Shown piece by piece: positions 15,610 through 24,401 of a stretch of 64,000 nucleotides of DNA. The DNA is from Bacteroidota bacterium (GTDB taxonomy: Bacteria; Bacteroidota; Bacteroidia; Flavobacteriales_D; Crocinitomicaceae). Each line of letters opens with the position of its first letter. Within the stretch, counting starts at the first letter, position 1. The DNA lies in the NCBI GenBank assembly GCA_024280155.1, contig JAJRQQ010000096.1:19168-83167 (forward strand), in the 5' to 3' direction. Under the pieces are notes generated by a model. The model saw nothing but the letters and a program-made list of their open reading frames with translations, was not told where the DNA came from and did no database searches. The position numbers were made by a program, and so were the translations under genes.

Positions 15610-17688
15610 ATGAAACAAAACCTAACCATACTGTTCTTCCTATTACTATTCGTTCATCAATCACTTGGACAAATCTCAAAAAAAGACAGTTTACAATCTT
15701 TAATTGATTCATCAATTGTTCAAGAAGACATTCTAAACTGGAAGATTGAATTACTCAAAATTGAGGAAGACACGGCTGTTTTTAATTGTCAAGTAAAAGA
15801 TTTTGTCGGCAGTATACCTTCGGGAAATCAAGTACAATCGGTAGCTCTCTATAATCTTGCCAATGTTTTTTATAAAAAACGAAATTATAAAGAAGGTCTT
15901 GTTTTTGCCGAGAATGCGATTACTCTTTTTGAAGAATTAAATGATGAAAAAAGTTTAGCCAATTCATTCCTTCTAAAAGGGAGTTTTGAAGATAAAATGT
16001 CAAAATACGATAAGGCAATTTTATCTATTCAAAAAGCAGTAAGTTTTTATTATTCTGTTGAGAACTATAAAAAACAAGTTGATTGCCTCAATAAAATGGG
16101 GATAATTCATAAGAAAATCGGGAATTTTACAGAAGCCCTCCTTCTATATCATCACGCTTATGAAATTTGTGTAAACGAAGGAATTGAAGATAGAAAAGGG
16201 GCTACTTGCATCAATATTGGTGTAGTACTTAAGAAAGAGAAAAAATATGAAGATGCTCTTGAGTATTATTTTAAAGCGGAAGAAATTTATTCTAAGCAAG
16301 CAAATAATTTTTCAGGTTTAGCGAACGTGTACAATAATATAGGGAATGTTTATCGATTGCAAGGACGACATCATAATGCGTTGAGCTATTATCACTTAGC
16401 GATTCAAAACAGATTGTCTGCCGGACAAGAAAAAAGATTGAGTTATACTTATAATAACATTGCTTTGGTCTATATGGATATGGGGAACTCATCTAAGTCG
16501 TTAGAGTACCTTTTGAAATCAGAGGATTTAAAGAAACAATACAACAATGAAGAGTCACTTTCTTCGACTTATTTGAATATCTGTGAATTATATTTAATCA
16601 ATAAGGAATACAAAGAGTTTAATTTTTATTGGAAAAAATCTAGATCGCTTGCTCTTAAGTATCAACAAAACGATATTCGAAGGAATTTATTGGTATTGAA
16701 AAGTCGTTACGAATCCGAAGTTGGCAATTATAAAGCCGCTTATATTTACCTATCGAGTGTGTATGAAGAATTAGATACTTTGGATATGCAATCTCAAAAG
16801 ATGTTGAATTCTGTACTCCAAGCTCAATTTGATGATCAGCAAAACAAGAATGAAATTCATGAATTAAGTGATGCGATTTTATTATTAGACCAACAAAAAG
16901 AGGAGATCGAAAAGAAAAAGGATGCTCTCATGTATTCTGTGATTATTTTAGCTGTACTTTCTATGTTTTTCATCATTTTAGTTGTTCTTCTTGTGAAAAA
17001 ACAAAGAATATTAAAGGAAAAAACGATTGAATTAGCCGTTACTAATGAACAATTGAAAGCCAGTACAGTTAGCATTGAAGAAAAAGAATTACTGTTAAAA
17101 GAAATTCATCATCGAGTGAAAAACAATTTGCAAATCATCCAAAGTTTAATTCGTCTGCAAAATTCTGAAGAAAAAGAATGCCTAAATAGTGATATGCTTA
17201 CCGATTTTGAATTACGGGTTTCTTCGATGGCGTTGGTGCATGAATCTTTGTATAAAAATGGCGACCTGGCAACGATAAATGTGAAAGAATATTTTGATGA
17301 TTTGACCGATAATCTCGTTGGTGTTTACCAATTGGAACACGATGTGGAAATTGATAAAAATATTAAAGTAGATGAGTTAGACATCGATACTTTAGTTCCA
17401 TTGGGCTTATTGTCCACAGAAATCATATCAAATTCACTTAAATATGGTGTTGCATCACTGAAAAATGGAAAAATCACTGTATTTTTGTCCTCTTTGGAAA
17501 ACAAATGGTATGAATTGATTATTCATGATAACGGAAGTGGTTTTGACATGAGTGAAAAAATGGATAAAAACACCCTTGGAATTGAATTGATTTATACCTT
17601 GGTAGAACAATTAGACGGTGAACTCGAATTCTCCAATGATAACGGAGCGAGTTATAGAATAAAATTTAAAGCACAAGCAAAAAAATAA
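15610..17688 (+). CDS. TPR-containing sensor histidine kinase (HisKA_2 type)
   Basis: Membrane sensor kinase. It has a signal peptide (about 1-21), a periplasmic array of tetratricopeptide repeats (about 95-390; for example 'YNNIGNVYRLQGRHHNALSY', 'TYNNIALVYMDMGNSSKSLE'), a short coiled coil, and one membrane helix at about 440-462. The cytoplasmic dimerisation/phosphoacceptor helix is 'LLKEIHHRVKNNLQIIQSLI' (His at about 500), followed by HATPase_c with 'LSTEIISNSLKYG' (N box) and 'IHDNGSGFDM' (G box). This is the common Bacteroidota TPR-HisKA_2 architecture, usually paired with a LytTR or LuxR-type regulator; none is adjacent, so it is an orphan here. ATG 15610 is preferred over the track TTG at 15598. 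It is followed four bases later by pheT. Confidence 0.9.
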   Translation: MKQNLTILFFLLLFVHQSLGQISKKDSLQSLIDSSIVQEDILNWKIELLKIEEDTAVFNCQVKDFVGSIPSGNQVQSVALYNLANVFYKKRNYKEGLVFAENAITLFEELNDEKSLANSFLLKGSFEDKMSKYDKAILSIQKAVSFYYSVENYKKQVDCLNKMGIIHKKIGNFTEALLLYHHAYEICVNEGIEDRKGATCINIGVVLKKEKKYEDALEYYFKAEEIYSKQANNFSGLANVYNNIGNVYRLQGRHHNALSYYHLAIQNRLSAGQEKRLSYTYNNIALVYMDMGNSSKSLEYLLKSEDLKKQYNNEESLSSTYLNICELYLINKEYKEFNFYWKKSRSLALKYQQNDIRRNLLVLKSRYESEVGNYKAAYIYLSSVYEELDTLDMQSQKMLNSVLQAQFDDQQNKNEIHELSDAILLLDQQKEEIEKKKDALMYSVIILAVLSMFFIILVVLLVKKQRILKEKTIELAVTNEQLKASTVSIEEKELLLKEIHHRVKNNLQIIQSLIRLQNSEEKECLNSDMLTDFELRVSSMALVHESLYKNGDLATINVKEYFDDLTDNLVGVYQLEHDVEIDKNIKVDELDIDTLVPLGLLSTEIISNSLKYGVASLKNGKITVFLSSLENKWYELIIHDNGSGFDMSEKMDKNTLGIELIYTLVEQLDGELEFSNDNGASYRIKFKAQAKK

Positions 17689-17692
17689 TAGA

Positions 17693-20128
17693 ATGAAGAT
17701 TTCTTACAATTGGTTAAAAGAATATGTTGCGATTGATTTAGCGCCAGAAAAAGCATGTGAGATTCTGACGGATACAGGTTTAGAAGTGGAAGGATTGCAC
17801 AAAATTGAAGCCGTGAAGGGTGGATTGAAAGGTGTAGTTGTGGGAGAAGTTTTAACTTGTGAAAAGCATCCCGATGCTGACCGGTTGAATGTTACAACTG
17901 TAAATGTCGGTGGAGAAAAACCTTTGCAAATCGTTTGTGGTGCACCAAATGTTGCCGCAGGACAAAAAGTAATCGTAGCAACAGTAGGTTGTACTTTATA
18001 CCCAACGCCAGAAGAAGCGTTTAAAATTAAGAAATCTAAAATTCGTGGTGTAGAATCGTTTGGAATGATTTGCGCCGAAGATGAATTGGGTTTAGGCGAA
18101 TCGCATGATGGAATTTTAGTTCTTCCAAATGATATTGAAGTAGGAACACCTGCTGCAACTTATTTTGAGTTGGATGATGATTATGAAATAGAAATTGGAT
18201 TGACTCCAAATCGTGCCGATGCAATGGGACATGTTGGTGTAGCCAGAGATTTAGTCGCTTTCTTAAATGTACACGAGAATGCAAATCTTTCACTGAAAAT
18301 GCCATCAATCGATGCGTTTAAAGGTGATAGTAATGATTTGAAAATTGATGTTTCTGTAGAGAATGAAGACGTATGTCCTCGTTACATGGGAACAACGATT
18401 AAAGATGTGAAAATTGAAGCGTCTCCCGCATGGTTGCAAAAACGTTTACGCGCTATCGGACTTTCTCCAATTAATAATGTCGTGGATGCAACGAATTATG
18501 TGATGCACGAATTAGGAACTCCATTACACGCATTTGATGCAGATAAGTTGAATGGTAAAATTGTAGTCAAAACCGCCAGTGAGAATGATAAATTTAAAAC
18601 GCTGGATGAGGTCGAAAGAGAATTGTCTTCGGAGAATTTAATGATTACAAATGGCGATGAGAATTTATGCATCGCAGGTGTTTTTGGAGGACTTGACTCT
18701 GGTATTTCGCAGAATTCAACCAGTATTTTCTTAGAATCGGCGTATTTCAATCCTGTTTCTGTAAGAAAAACAGCAAAATTTCATGCGTTGAATACAGATT
18801 CATCTTTCCGTTTTGAAAGAGGTGTGGATCCAAACATGACGGAGTACGCTTTGAAAAGAACAGCATTGTTAATTCAAGAAATAGCAGGAGGAACAATTGC
18901 AATGGATGTGGTTGACACCAATCCAAACCCTATTGATTCTTGGACGGTTGATTTTGATTTTGAGCGATGCAATAAACTAATCGGTCACGATTTACCCAAA
19001 GAAATGGTGGTAGATATTTTGACTAATTTAGACATTAAAATAATTGAAGAAAATGGAAGTTTAACAAAATTGTCCATTCCAACTTATCGTGTGGATGTGA
19101 CTCGTGAGGCAGATGTTATTGAGGAGGTGTTGAGAATATATGGCTTTAATAAAGTGCCTATTCCAGAAAAGTTAAATTCATCGATTTCCTATTTCCAAAA
19201 ACCCGACAAAGAAAAGGTGCAAAATGTTATTTCTGAAATGTTGGTCGGACTTGGATACACCGAAACACTCAATAATTCTTTGACTAAATCGGCATACATT
19301 GATGAGTTAGCAGGTGAAATTCTCTCAAATGAGAATAGCGTTAAAATGTTAAATCCACTGAGTCAAGATTTGGACGTGATGCGACAATCAATGATTTTTA
19401 ATGCATTGGAAATGGTCGCCCATAATCAGAACCGACAAAATTCAGATTTAAAATTATATGAATTCGGTAAAACCTATCATAAATATGAATCGGGTTATAC
19501 CGAAAATAAACGTTTGATGATTTTAGCGACAGGCAAGAAGGAACGTGAAAATTGGAATTCTTCAAAAGATGATAATTCTTTCTATACGATAAAAGCAATT
19601 GCCAACGCTGTATTGAAAAGATTAGGGTTAGTTGGTTTGTTGAAGGAAAAAGCATTGAAAAAATCATTACTCCAAGACGGTGTTCAACTATTTGTTCTGA
19701 AGAGTAAAATTGGAGAAATTGGATGGGCATCTTCTAAAATGAAAAAACATTTTGGAATTAAGAATGATGTATTTATTGCAGATTTAGATTGGGATGCAAT
19801 TCTCGATGCGCTTAAATTCTCTAAAATTAAATACACAGAATTACCGAAAACTTTTGCAGTGCGAAGAGATTTTTCTTTACTACTCAATAGTGAAGTTCAA
19901 TTCTCCGAAATTGAAAATATTGCACGTTCTTGTGATAAGAAAATTCTAAAAGAAATTGGTTTGTTTGATGTTTACGAAGGGAAGAATTTACCTGAAGGTA
20001 AAAAATCGTATGCAGTCTCATTTAAATTTCAGGATGCAGAAAAAACCTTAAAAGACCAACAAGTTGATGCAGTAATGAATAAAATCAGAACGCAACTCGA
20101 AGGTCAATTAGCAGCAGAACTTCGTTAG
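17693..20128 (+). CDS. pheT: Phenylalanyl-tRNA synthetase beta subunit
   Basis: Bacterial PheRS beta chain that pairs with PheS (not in the window) to charge tRNA-Phe. Domain order is standard for 811 aa. It begins with 'MKISYNWLKEYVAIDL'. The EMAP-type tRNA-binding domain (about 40-155) contains 'CEKHPDADRLNVTTVNVG' and 'IVCGAPNVAAGQKV'. The B3/4 editing domain follows, with 'NVVDATNYVMHELGTPLHAFD', then the B5 domain, the catalytic-like core with 'SFRFERGVDPNMTEYALKR', and a C-terminal FDX-anticodon-binding domain ending 'TLKDQQVDAVMNKIRTQLE'. It is full length with no lesion, and is followed two bases later by the YcxB-like gene. Confidence 0.96.
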   Translation: MKISYNWLKEYVAIDLAPEKACEILTDTGLEVEGLHKIEAVKGGLKGVVVGEVLTCEKHPDADRLNVTTVNVGGEKPLQIVCGAPNVAAGQKVIVATVGCTLYPTPEEAFKIKKSKIRGVESFGMICAEDELGLGESHDGILVLPNDIEVGTPAATYFELDDDYEIEIGLTPNRADAMGHVGVARDLVAFLNVHENANLSLKMPSIDAFKGDSNDLKIDVSVENEDVCPRYMGTTIKDVKIEASPAWLQKRLRAIGLSPINNVVDATNYVMHELGTPLHAFDADKLNGKIVVKTASENDKFKTLDEVERELSSENLMITNGDENLCIAGVFGGLDSGISQNSTSIFLESAYFNPVSVRKTAKFHALNTDSSFRFERGVDPNMTEYALKRTALLIQEIAGGTIAMDVVDTNPNPIDSWTVDFDFERCNKLIGHDLPKEMVVDILTNLDIKIIEENGSLTKLSIPTYRVDVTREADVIEEVLRIYGFNKVPIPEKLNSSISYFQKPDKEKVQNVISEMLVGLGYTETLNNSLTKSAYIDELAGEILSNENSVKMLNPLSQDLDVMRQSMIFNALEMVAHNQNRQNSDLKLYEFGKTYHKYESGYTENKRLMILATGKKERENWNSSKDDNSFYTIKAIANAVLKRLGLVGLLKEKALKKSLLQDGVQLFVLKSKIGEIGWASSKMKKHFGIKNDVFIADLDWDAILDALKFSKIKYTELPKTFAVRRDFSLLLNSEVQFSEIENIARSCDKKILKEIGLFDVYEGKNLPEGKKSYAVSFKFQDAEKTLKDQQVDAVMNKIRTQLEGQLAAELR

Positions 20129-20129
20129 A

Positions 20130-20651
20130 ATGAGAGAAGAATTTAAACTAAAGTTCAACCGAGAGGATTTCGAAGCAATTTATTTCCGTGACAATACAGG
20201 AAGTGTATTTTGTGGACCAACAACCAAGAAAGCATTTTATGTGTTTGTAATAATGCTATTGATTACAATTGGTTTGTCTTTTTACGCTGTTCCCAACGAA
20301 CAAGATGCAATTTTCTTCATCAGTTGGGCCCTTTTAGGACTTATTGCAATGAATTTTGCGAAAAAAGCAGGGGCAATTATTCGATGGAAGAAATCAATTC
20401 AGCTTTTTTTTAAGGAAGAAGAGAATTTTAAGACCATGCAATTAATTCTTACAGATGATGGAGTCTCAATTCTACGAGATGATAAAGAAGTCTTTGAAAA
20501 CTGGACAGATATTCAACGCTCAGAAATTACCGAAACATTCATTTGGCTGGAAGGAAAAGTGCATACCGTAATACCAAAAGGAGCTTTGGAAAAAGGCGTT
20601 TTTGAGAAAGTGAAAAAGATTGTAGAGAAGAAATTGAAGACCATAAAATGA
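20130..20651 (+). CDS. Two-helix membrane protein, possibly YcxB-like
   Basis: 173 aa with two adjacent membrane helices at about 30-75 ('AFYVFVIMLLITIGLSFYAV', 'AIFFISWALLGLIAMNFA') and a cytoplasmic beta-rich tail ('LILTDDGVSILRDDKEV', 'WTDIQRSEITETFIWLE', 'VIPKGALEKGVFEKVKKIV'). That layout, with 'vip' strands and a final amphipathic helix, resembles YcxB-domain proteins of unknown function. Its stop overlaps the bioD ATG (ATGA), so it sits in a pheT-bioD transcription unit. Confidence 0.5.
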   Translation: MREEFKLKFNREDFEAIYFRDNTGSVFCGPTTKKAFYVFVIMLLITIGLSFYAVPNEQDAIFFISWALLGLIAMNFAKKAGAIIRWKKSIQLFFKEEENFKTMQLILTDDGVSILRDDKEVFENWTDIQRSEITETFIWLEGKVHTVIPKGALEKGVFEKVKKIVEKKLKTIK

Positions 20652-21253
20652 AACAATATTTCATCACAGGAATTTCCACAGAGGTCGGAAAAACAATCGT
20701 AAGTGCCATTGTTGCATAATCTTTAAAAGCAAGTTATTGGAAACCTATCCAAGCAGGAGATTTACACCAATTGGATTCAGGAACGGTAAAATCTTTAACG
20801 GAGAACGTGAAAATTCTACCTGAAGGAATGACATTGACTGAACCGATGTCGCCACACGCAGCGGCAAAAATAGATGGAGTTGAAATAGACCTTTTTGATT
20901 TTCAATTGCCGGAGGTTGAAGGGAATCTCATAGTTGAGGGTGCCGGTGGATTAATGGTTCCGCTAAATGATGATGGTTTAATGATTGTTGATTTAATGGA
21001 AGAATTTGCATTGCCAGTGATTTTAGTTTCTCGTCACTATTTGGGCAGTATCAATCATACACTTTTATCCATCGAAGAATTGCATAACCGTGGATTAGAG
21101 ATTGAAGGAATTATTTTCGTTGGTGAAGAAAATAAAGCGACCGAAGACATTATTTTATCTTATTCTAATTTGAGAATGATTGCCAGAATCCCTGAAGTTG
21201 AAAATATTGATAAAAAATTCATTCTTCAACAAGCCGATAAGATAATTTTGTAA
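20648..21253 (+). pseudogene. bioD: Dethiobiotin synthetase with an in-frame stop
   Basis: BioD closes the ureido ring of biotin using ATP and CO2. From the ATG at 20648 the frame reads 'MKQYFITGISTEVGKTIVSA' (P-loop GISTEVGKT at 8-16), then TAA at 20717-20719 (codon 24). It continues in the same frame with 'SLKASYWKPIQAGDLHQLD' and 'EGAGGLMVPLNDDGLMIVD', ending at 21253 with a total of 201 codons, the usual length. The stop sits where related proteins usually carry Glu or Gln, so a single G-to-T change (GAA to TAA) is the simplest cause. The track ORF at 20771 is only the tail. Without readthrough the enzyme is lost. bioA follows. Confidence 0.85.
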
Positions 21254-21387
21254 TCCCAGAATTTTTGAGATTAAGAACGAAATCGTAAATTCGAAGCGAT
21301 AACTCTACGTTGCGAAAGAGTAATTTACTTCGAACACGCTCAGTATAAATTTCTTGTTTTTTTACCAGTATTGAGTTTGTCAAAATA
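21254..21387. repeat. REP-like palindromic intergenic element between bioD and bioA
   Basis: 'ACTTCGAACACGCTCAGTAT' (from 21327) and 'CCAGTATTGAGTTTGTCAAA' (from 21365) are imperfect inverted copies, separated by a T-rich loop. They resemble the 'TTCGACnnnGCTCAGT' dispersed repeats seen in many Bacteroidota genomes. A further small hairpin (ACTCT...AGAGT, about 21302-21321) lies beside it. A related half-copy occurs at 49663. Confidence 0.5.
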
Positions 21388-21439
21388 TGCTCTGGGAAAA
21401 GTAAGAAGTATAAAATTAATGCATATTTTTATATCAGAT

Positions 21440-22708
21440 ATGACACTACAAGAAAAAGATAAAAAACACGTTTGGCACCCTTTCACACAACATTTTACCG
21501 CCAAAGAACATTTAGAAATCGTTTCTGCTAAAGGAATTTACCTCACAGATGTCGATGGGAAACAGTATATTGACGCCAATTCTTCTTGGTGGGTAAACAC
21601 GCACGGACATGCGCATTCTCATATTGGAGATGCAATCAATCAGCAATTTAAAACGATGGATCATATCGTTTTTGCGGGCGTTACTCATCCTAAAGCTGTC
21701 GAATTAGCGGATCGAATTACAAATCTTTTACCCGAACATTTAGAAAAAGTATTCTTTTCTGATAATGGCTCAACTGCAACAGAAATTGCCATGAAAATGG
21801 TTATTCAGTTTTTTTACAATCGTGGAGAGAAGAAAACTAAGTTTTTAGCGATGAATGGATCGTATCACGGAGATACTTTTGGCGCAATGTCGGTTGGACA
21901 GCGAGGTTATTTTAATAAACCTTTCGAATCTGTTTTCTTTGATGTAGATTACATTCATTTTCCAACTTCGGAGAATGAAGAATCAATTTTGGAGAATACC
22001 AAAAGTCTGTTTCAAAGCAATGAATTTGCAGGAATGATTATCGAGCCATTGGTGCAAGGTGCAGCAGGAATGCGGATGTATTCGTCCGAGTTTTTAGATA
22101 AATTAACGGAGTTAGCTCATTCTTTTGGCGTTAAAGTCATTTTTGATGAGGTAATGACAGGTTTCGGTAGAACAGGAAAGTTGTTTGCAACCGATTTTTG
22201 TGAAAACAAACCAGATATCATCGCATTATCGAAAGGACTTACCGCAGGTGTGATGGCGTTAGGTTTGACAGTTGCCTCAAATGAAATATACGAAGCGTTT
22301 CTCTCTGACGACATTGGAAAAGCGTTATTGCACGGACATTCTTTTACTGCAAATCCTATTGCTTGTGCTGTTGCTTGTGCAAGTTTAGACTTGTTTGAAG
22401 AAGAAAAAACGTGGGAGAATATTGAAAATATTGTTTCTTGGAATGCTTCATTCGCAGAAGAATTAAACGAATTGAAAAATGTGGAGAATATCCGTCAACA
22501 AGGAACAATTCTCGCTTTTGAAGTCAAAACTGGGGAAGGAAACTCCTATTTTTCTGATGTGAAAACAAAAGCATACGATTTCTTTCTTGAAAAAGGAATT
22601 TTACTCCGTCCTTTGGGAAATGTAATTTTCATCAATCCGCCATATTGCATAACGAAAGAAGAATATTTGCTAATTTGTGAAGCGATAAAAGAATTTTTAA
22701 AAAAATAG
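21440..22708 (+). CDS. bioA: Adenosylmethionine-8-amino-7-oxononanoate aminotransferase
   Basis: PLP-dependent class III aminotransferase making 7,8-diaminopelargonate from KAPA and SAM, the step before BioD. It starts 'MTLQEKDKKHVWHPFTQH', the diagnostic BioA opening ('HVWHPFTQ' region binds substrate). 'NSSWWVNTHGHAH', 'GSTATEIAMKM', 'VIFDEVMTGFGRTGKLFAT' and the PLP lysine in 'IIALSKGLTAGVM' (Lys265) are all present. I choose ATG 21440, not the track start 21371, which would add 23 residues from the repeat element. 422 aa is normal. It is intact, in contrast to bioD upstream. Confidence 0.93.
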   Translation: MTLQEKDKKHVWHPFTQHFTAKEHLEIVSAKGIYLTDVDGKQYIDANSSWWVNTHGHAHSHIGDAINQQFKTMDHIVFAGVTHPKAVELADRITNLLPEHLEKVFFSDNGSTATEIAMKMVIQFFYNRGEKKTKFLAMNGSYHGDTFGAMSVGQRGYFNKPFESVFFDVDYIHFPTSENEESILENTKSLFQSNEFAGMIIEPLVQGAAGMRMYSSEFLDKLTELAHSFGVKVIFDEVMTGFGRTGKLFATDFCENKPDIIALSKGLTAGVMALGLTVASNEIYEAFLSDDIGKALLHGHSFTANPIACAVACASLDLFEEEKTWENIENIVSWNASFAEELNELKNVENIRQQGTILAFEVKTGEGNSYFSDVKTKAYDFFLEKGILLRPLGNVIFINPPYCITKEEYLLICEAIKEFLKK

Positions 22709-22714
22709 AAGGAT

Positions 22715-23122
22715 ATGAAAATATACGAAGGTTCATCGAGTAACTACAGTGACATTATTTGTAATATTAAAAATGATAAAGTTTATGCGGAATCATCAAA
22801 TAATCACAGTGATATAATTTGCAACATTGATGATGATAAGATCTACAAAGGTTCTTCTCGAAATTATTCTGATATTCTTTACAACATCGATGATGATAAA
22901 GTTTATGAAGGTTCGTCGAGCAACCATTCTGATATTGTGATGAACTTTAAAAAGGATAAAGTGTACAAAGGCAGTTCCCAGAATTATTCAGACATTCTTT
23001 TTACGATTAAAGACAAGAAAATATACAAAGGCAGCTCAACGAATTACAGTGATATGTTGTTTAATTGTAGTGATGATTTTTCTCAAAAGGAGTTTGTTGC
23101 AATTTTATTTGCGATGAATTAA
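22715..23122 (+). CDS. Small six-repeat protein, putative beta-propeller/'beta-flower' type
   Basis: 135 aa built almost entirely from six tandem units of about 19-20 residues with consensus K-[IV]-Y-x-G-S-S-x-N-[YH]-S-D-I-[IL]-x-N-I-x-[DN]-D. The units begin at KIYEGSS, KVYAESS, KIYKGSS, KVYEGSS, KVYKGSS and KIYKGSS. It ends with a short tail 'SQKEFVAILFAMN'. No signal peptide or membrane helix is present, so it is cytoplasmic as annotated. The repeat suggests a closed ring of short beta hairpins; I recall similar uncharacterised proteins with five or so repeats and an 'EFVAILYA' tail. It begins six bases after bioA, but functional linkage is unknown. Confidence 0.75.
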   Translation: MKIYEGSSSNYSDIICNIKNDKVYAESSNNHSDIICNIDDDKIYKGSSRNYSDILYNIDDDKVYEGSSSNHSDIVMNFKKDKVYKGSSQNYSDILFTIKDKKIYKGSSTNYSDMLFNCSDDFSQKEFVAILFAMN

Positions 23123-23193
23123 GATTAGTTTTTTGTTTGGAATAAACTTTGCTAACTGAAATCCAATCATATAAATTTAACACCGTATTATTT

Positions 23194-23949
23194 ATGTCTA
23201 AGGGAATAAGTTTAATAATTATCATCTCATTTTTTCTTGTCAGTCAATCTTGCCAATCTCAGGAAGACATGATTAAACGGAATAAAGTTGAAGAGTATGT
23301 TTCAGGAATTGAGACTCCAAAAGTAGAAAGTGTTTCAAAAGGAAGTGTTTCTAATGGTTCTTTAATTAATGGAGTGCTATTCCCTTTTTCTGGGCCTAAT
23401 TTCCAATACTTTGATACTATAAGTTATATAAATAACCGTGCTTTTTTAAATTCAAACATTCTAAAAAGTGTATTAGAAACGTATCATGTATTTGAAAAAA
23501 TCATTCCTAATAGGTTCTTTTATTTAATGGAGTGTTCAAATCAACATGGAGGGAAAATGTCACCTCACCGAACACATCAAAATGGATTAAGTGTGGATTT
23601 TATGATGCCATTAATTAAGAATAATTTACCTTTTTATGAGCTAGACCTTCTTGGGAAAGATCATTATTTGTTAACATTTGATAATGATGGTCGATATTCA
23701 GAGGACAATTCTGTTGAAATAGATTTTGATTTAATTGCTCATCATTTATTGGTGTTAAATGAAAAGGCGAAACTTTATGGGTATAAAATTTCAAAAGTGA
23801 TTATTAAAATTGAGTTTAAAGATGAACTTTTTAATTCAAAATATGGTCAAGAATTAAAAGATAGTGGAATTTATATTGTAAAAGCTTTATCGCCTTTAAT
23901 CAATTCATTGCATGATGAACATTATCATGTTGATTTTGAAAAATTGTAA
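23194..23949 (+). CDS. MepA-like (M74) penicillin-insensitive murein endopeptidase family lipoprotein
   Basis: Probable LAS-type zinc peptidase acting on peptidoglycan cross-links at the cell envelope. The ATG at 23194 gives a lipoprotein signal with lipobox 'LVSQSC' (Cys20). The ligand-bearing stretches are 'MSPHRTHQNGLSVDFMMP' (H-x3-G-x2-V-D as in MepA 'SHQTGLDVD') and the closing 'HDEHYHVDF'. Between them lies a long segment with 'VIIKIEFKDEL'. 251 aa from this start is in the family range. The track start at 23149 would place the signal peptide internally. Role by family only. Confidence 0.68.
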   Translation: MSKGISLIIIISFFLVSQSCQSQEDMIKRNKVEEYVSGIETPKVESVSKGSVSNGSLINGVLFPFSGPNFQYFDTISYINNRAFLNSNILKSVLETYHVFEKIIPNRFFYLMECSNQHGGKMSPHRTHQNGLSVDFMMPLIKNNLPFYELDLLGKDHYLLTFDNDGRYSEDNSVEIDFDLIAHHLLVLNEKAKLYGYKISKVIIKIEFKDELFNSKYGQELKDSGIYIVKALSPLINSLHDEHYHVDFEKL

Positions 23950-24272
23950 AATCAATCCCTCGTTTCCTCTATCGCTTCCAAAATAATTTCCCCAGCCATT
24001 TTAATCTCCTCTTCTGTTATGTTTATAGAAAGAACAGAGTGATTTTCGATGATGTTCGAAACGGTATGTCATACCTTCTTGGTCAAAAAGAATATAAACA
24101 CTTTCGAGCTTTACCCGTATTTGACTTTTTCATTAGGTGAATGTTTCTATCGTCAAATTGCCCTTTATTTTCAATGATATTCTGCGTGATTTGCGGTTTT
24201 TGACCATATATTCTGTGCATGAGAATAGGTGGCAGAAATGAGAAAAAGTAGGAGAGTAATTGTAGTTTTCAT
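23950..24272 (-). pseudogene. Decayed remnants: N-terminus of a large secreted protein (DUF7948-like) joined to an unidentified C-terminal fragment
   Basis: An ATG at 24272 opens a clean signal peptide ('MKTTITLLLFLISATYSHAQ') and then 'NIWSKTANHAEYH', stopping at 24171-24173. In another frame it continues 'ENKGQFDDRNIHLMKKSNTG', then in a third 'LESVYILFDQEGMTYRFE'. ENKGQ(F/W)D...LYILFxxEGxTYxF is the start of large T9SS-exported proteins with a DUF7948-type domain. Nearer 23950 another frame reads 'ITEEEIKMAGEIILEAIEE' followed by TRD and a stop: the end of some other, unidentified protein. At least two frameshifts and a junction make this genuine decay rather than one sequencing slip. It fills most of the 452-base gap before 24402; the rest is A/T-rich. 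Confidence 0.5.
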
Positions 24273-24401
24273 AAAAAAGTTTTGTATACAAATATACGTT
24301 AACTCCATACTTGAGTTGTGAGGATTCCCTCCTCAATTTTAGTGTTTTTTTAGTAAATAATTAAAGAAAATATAAGTACTTAATTTTGATTAGAAATTAA
24401 A

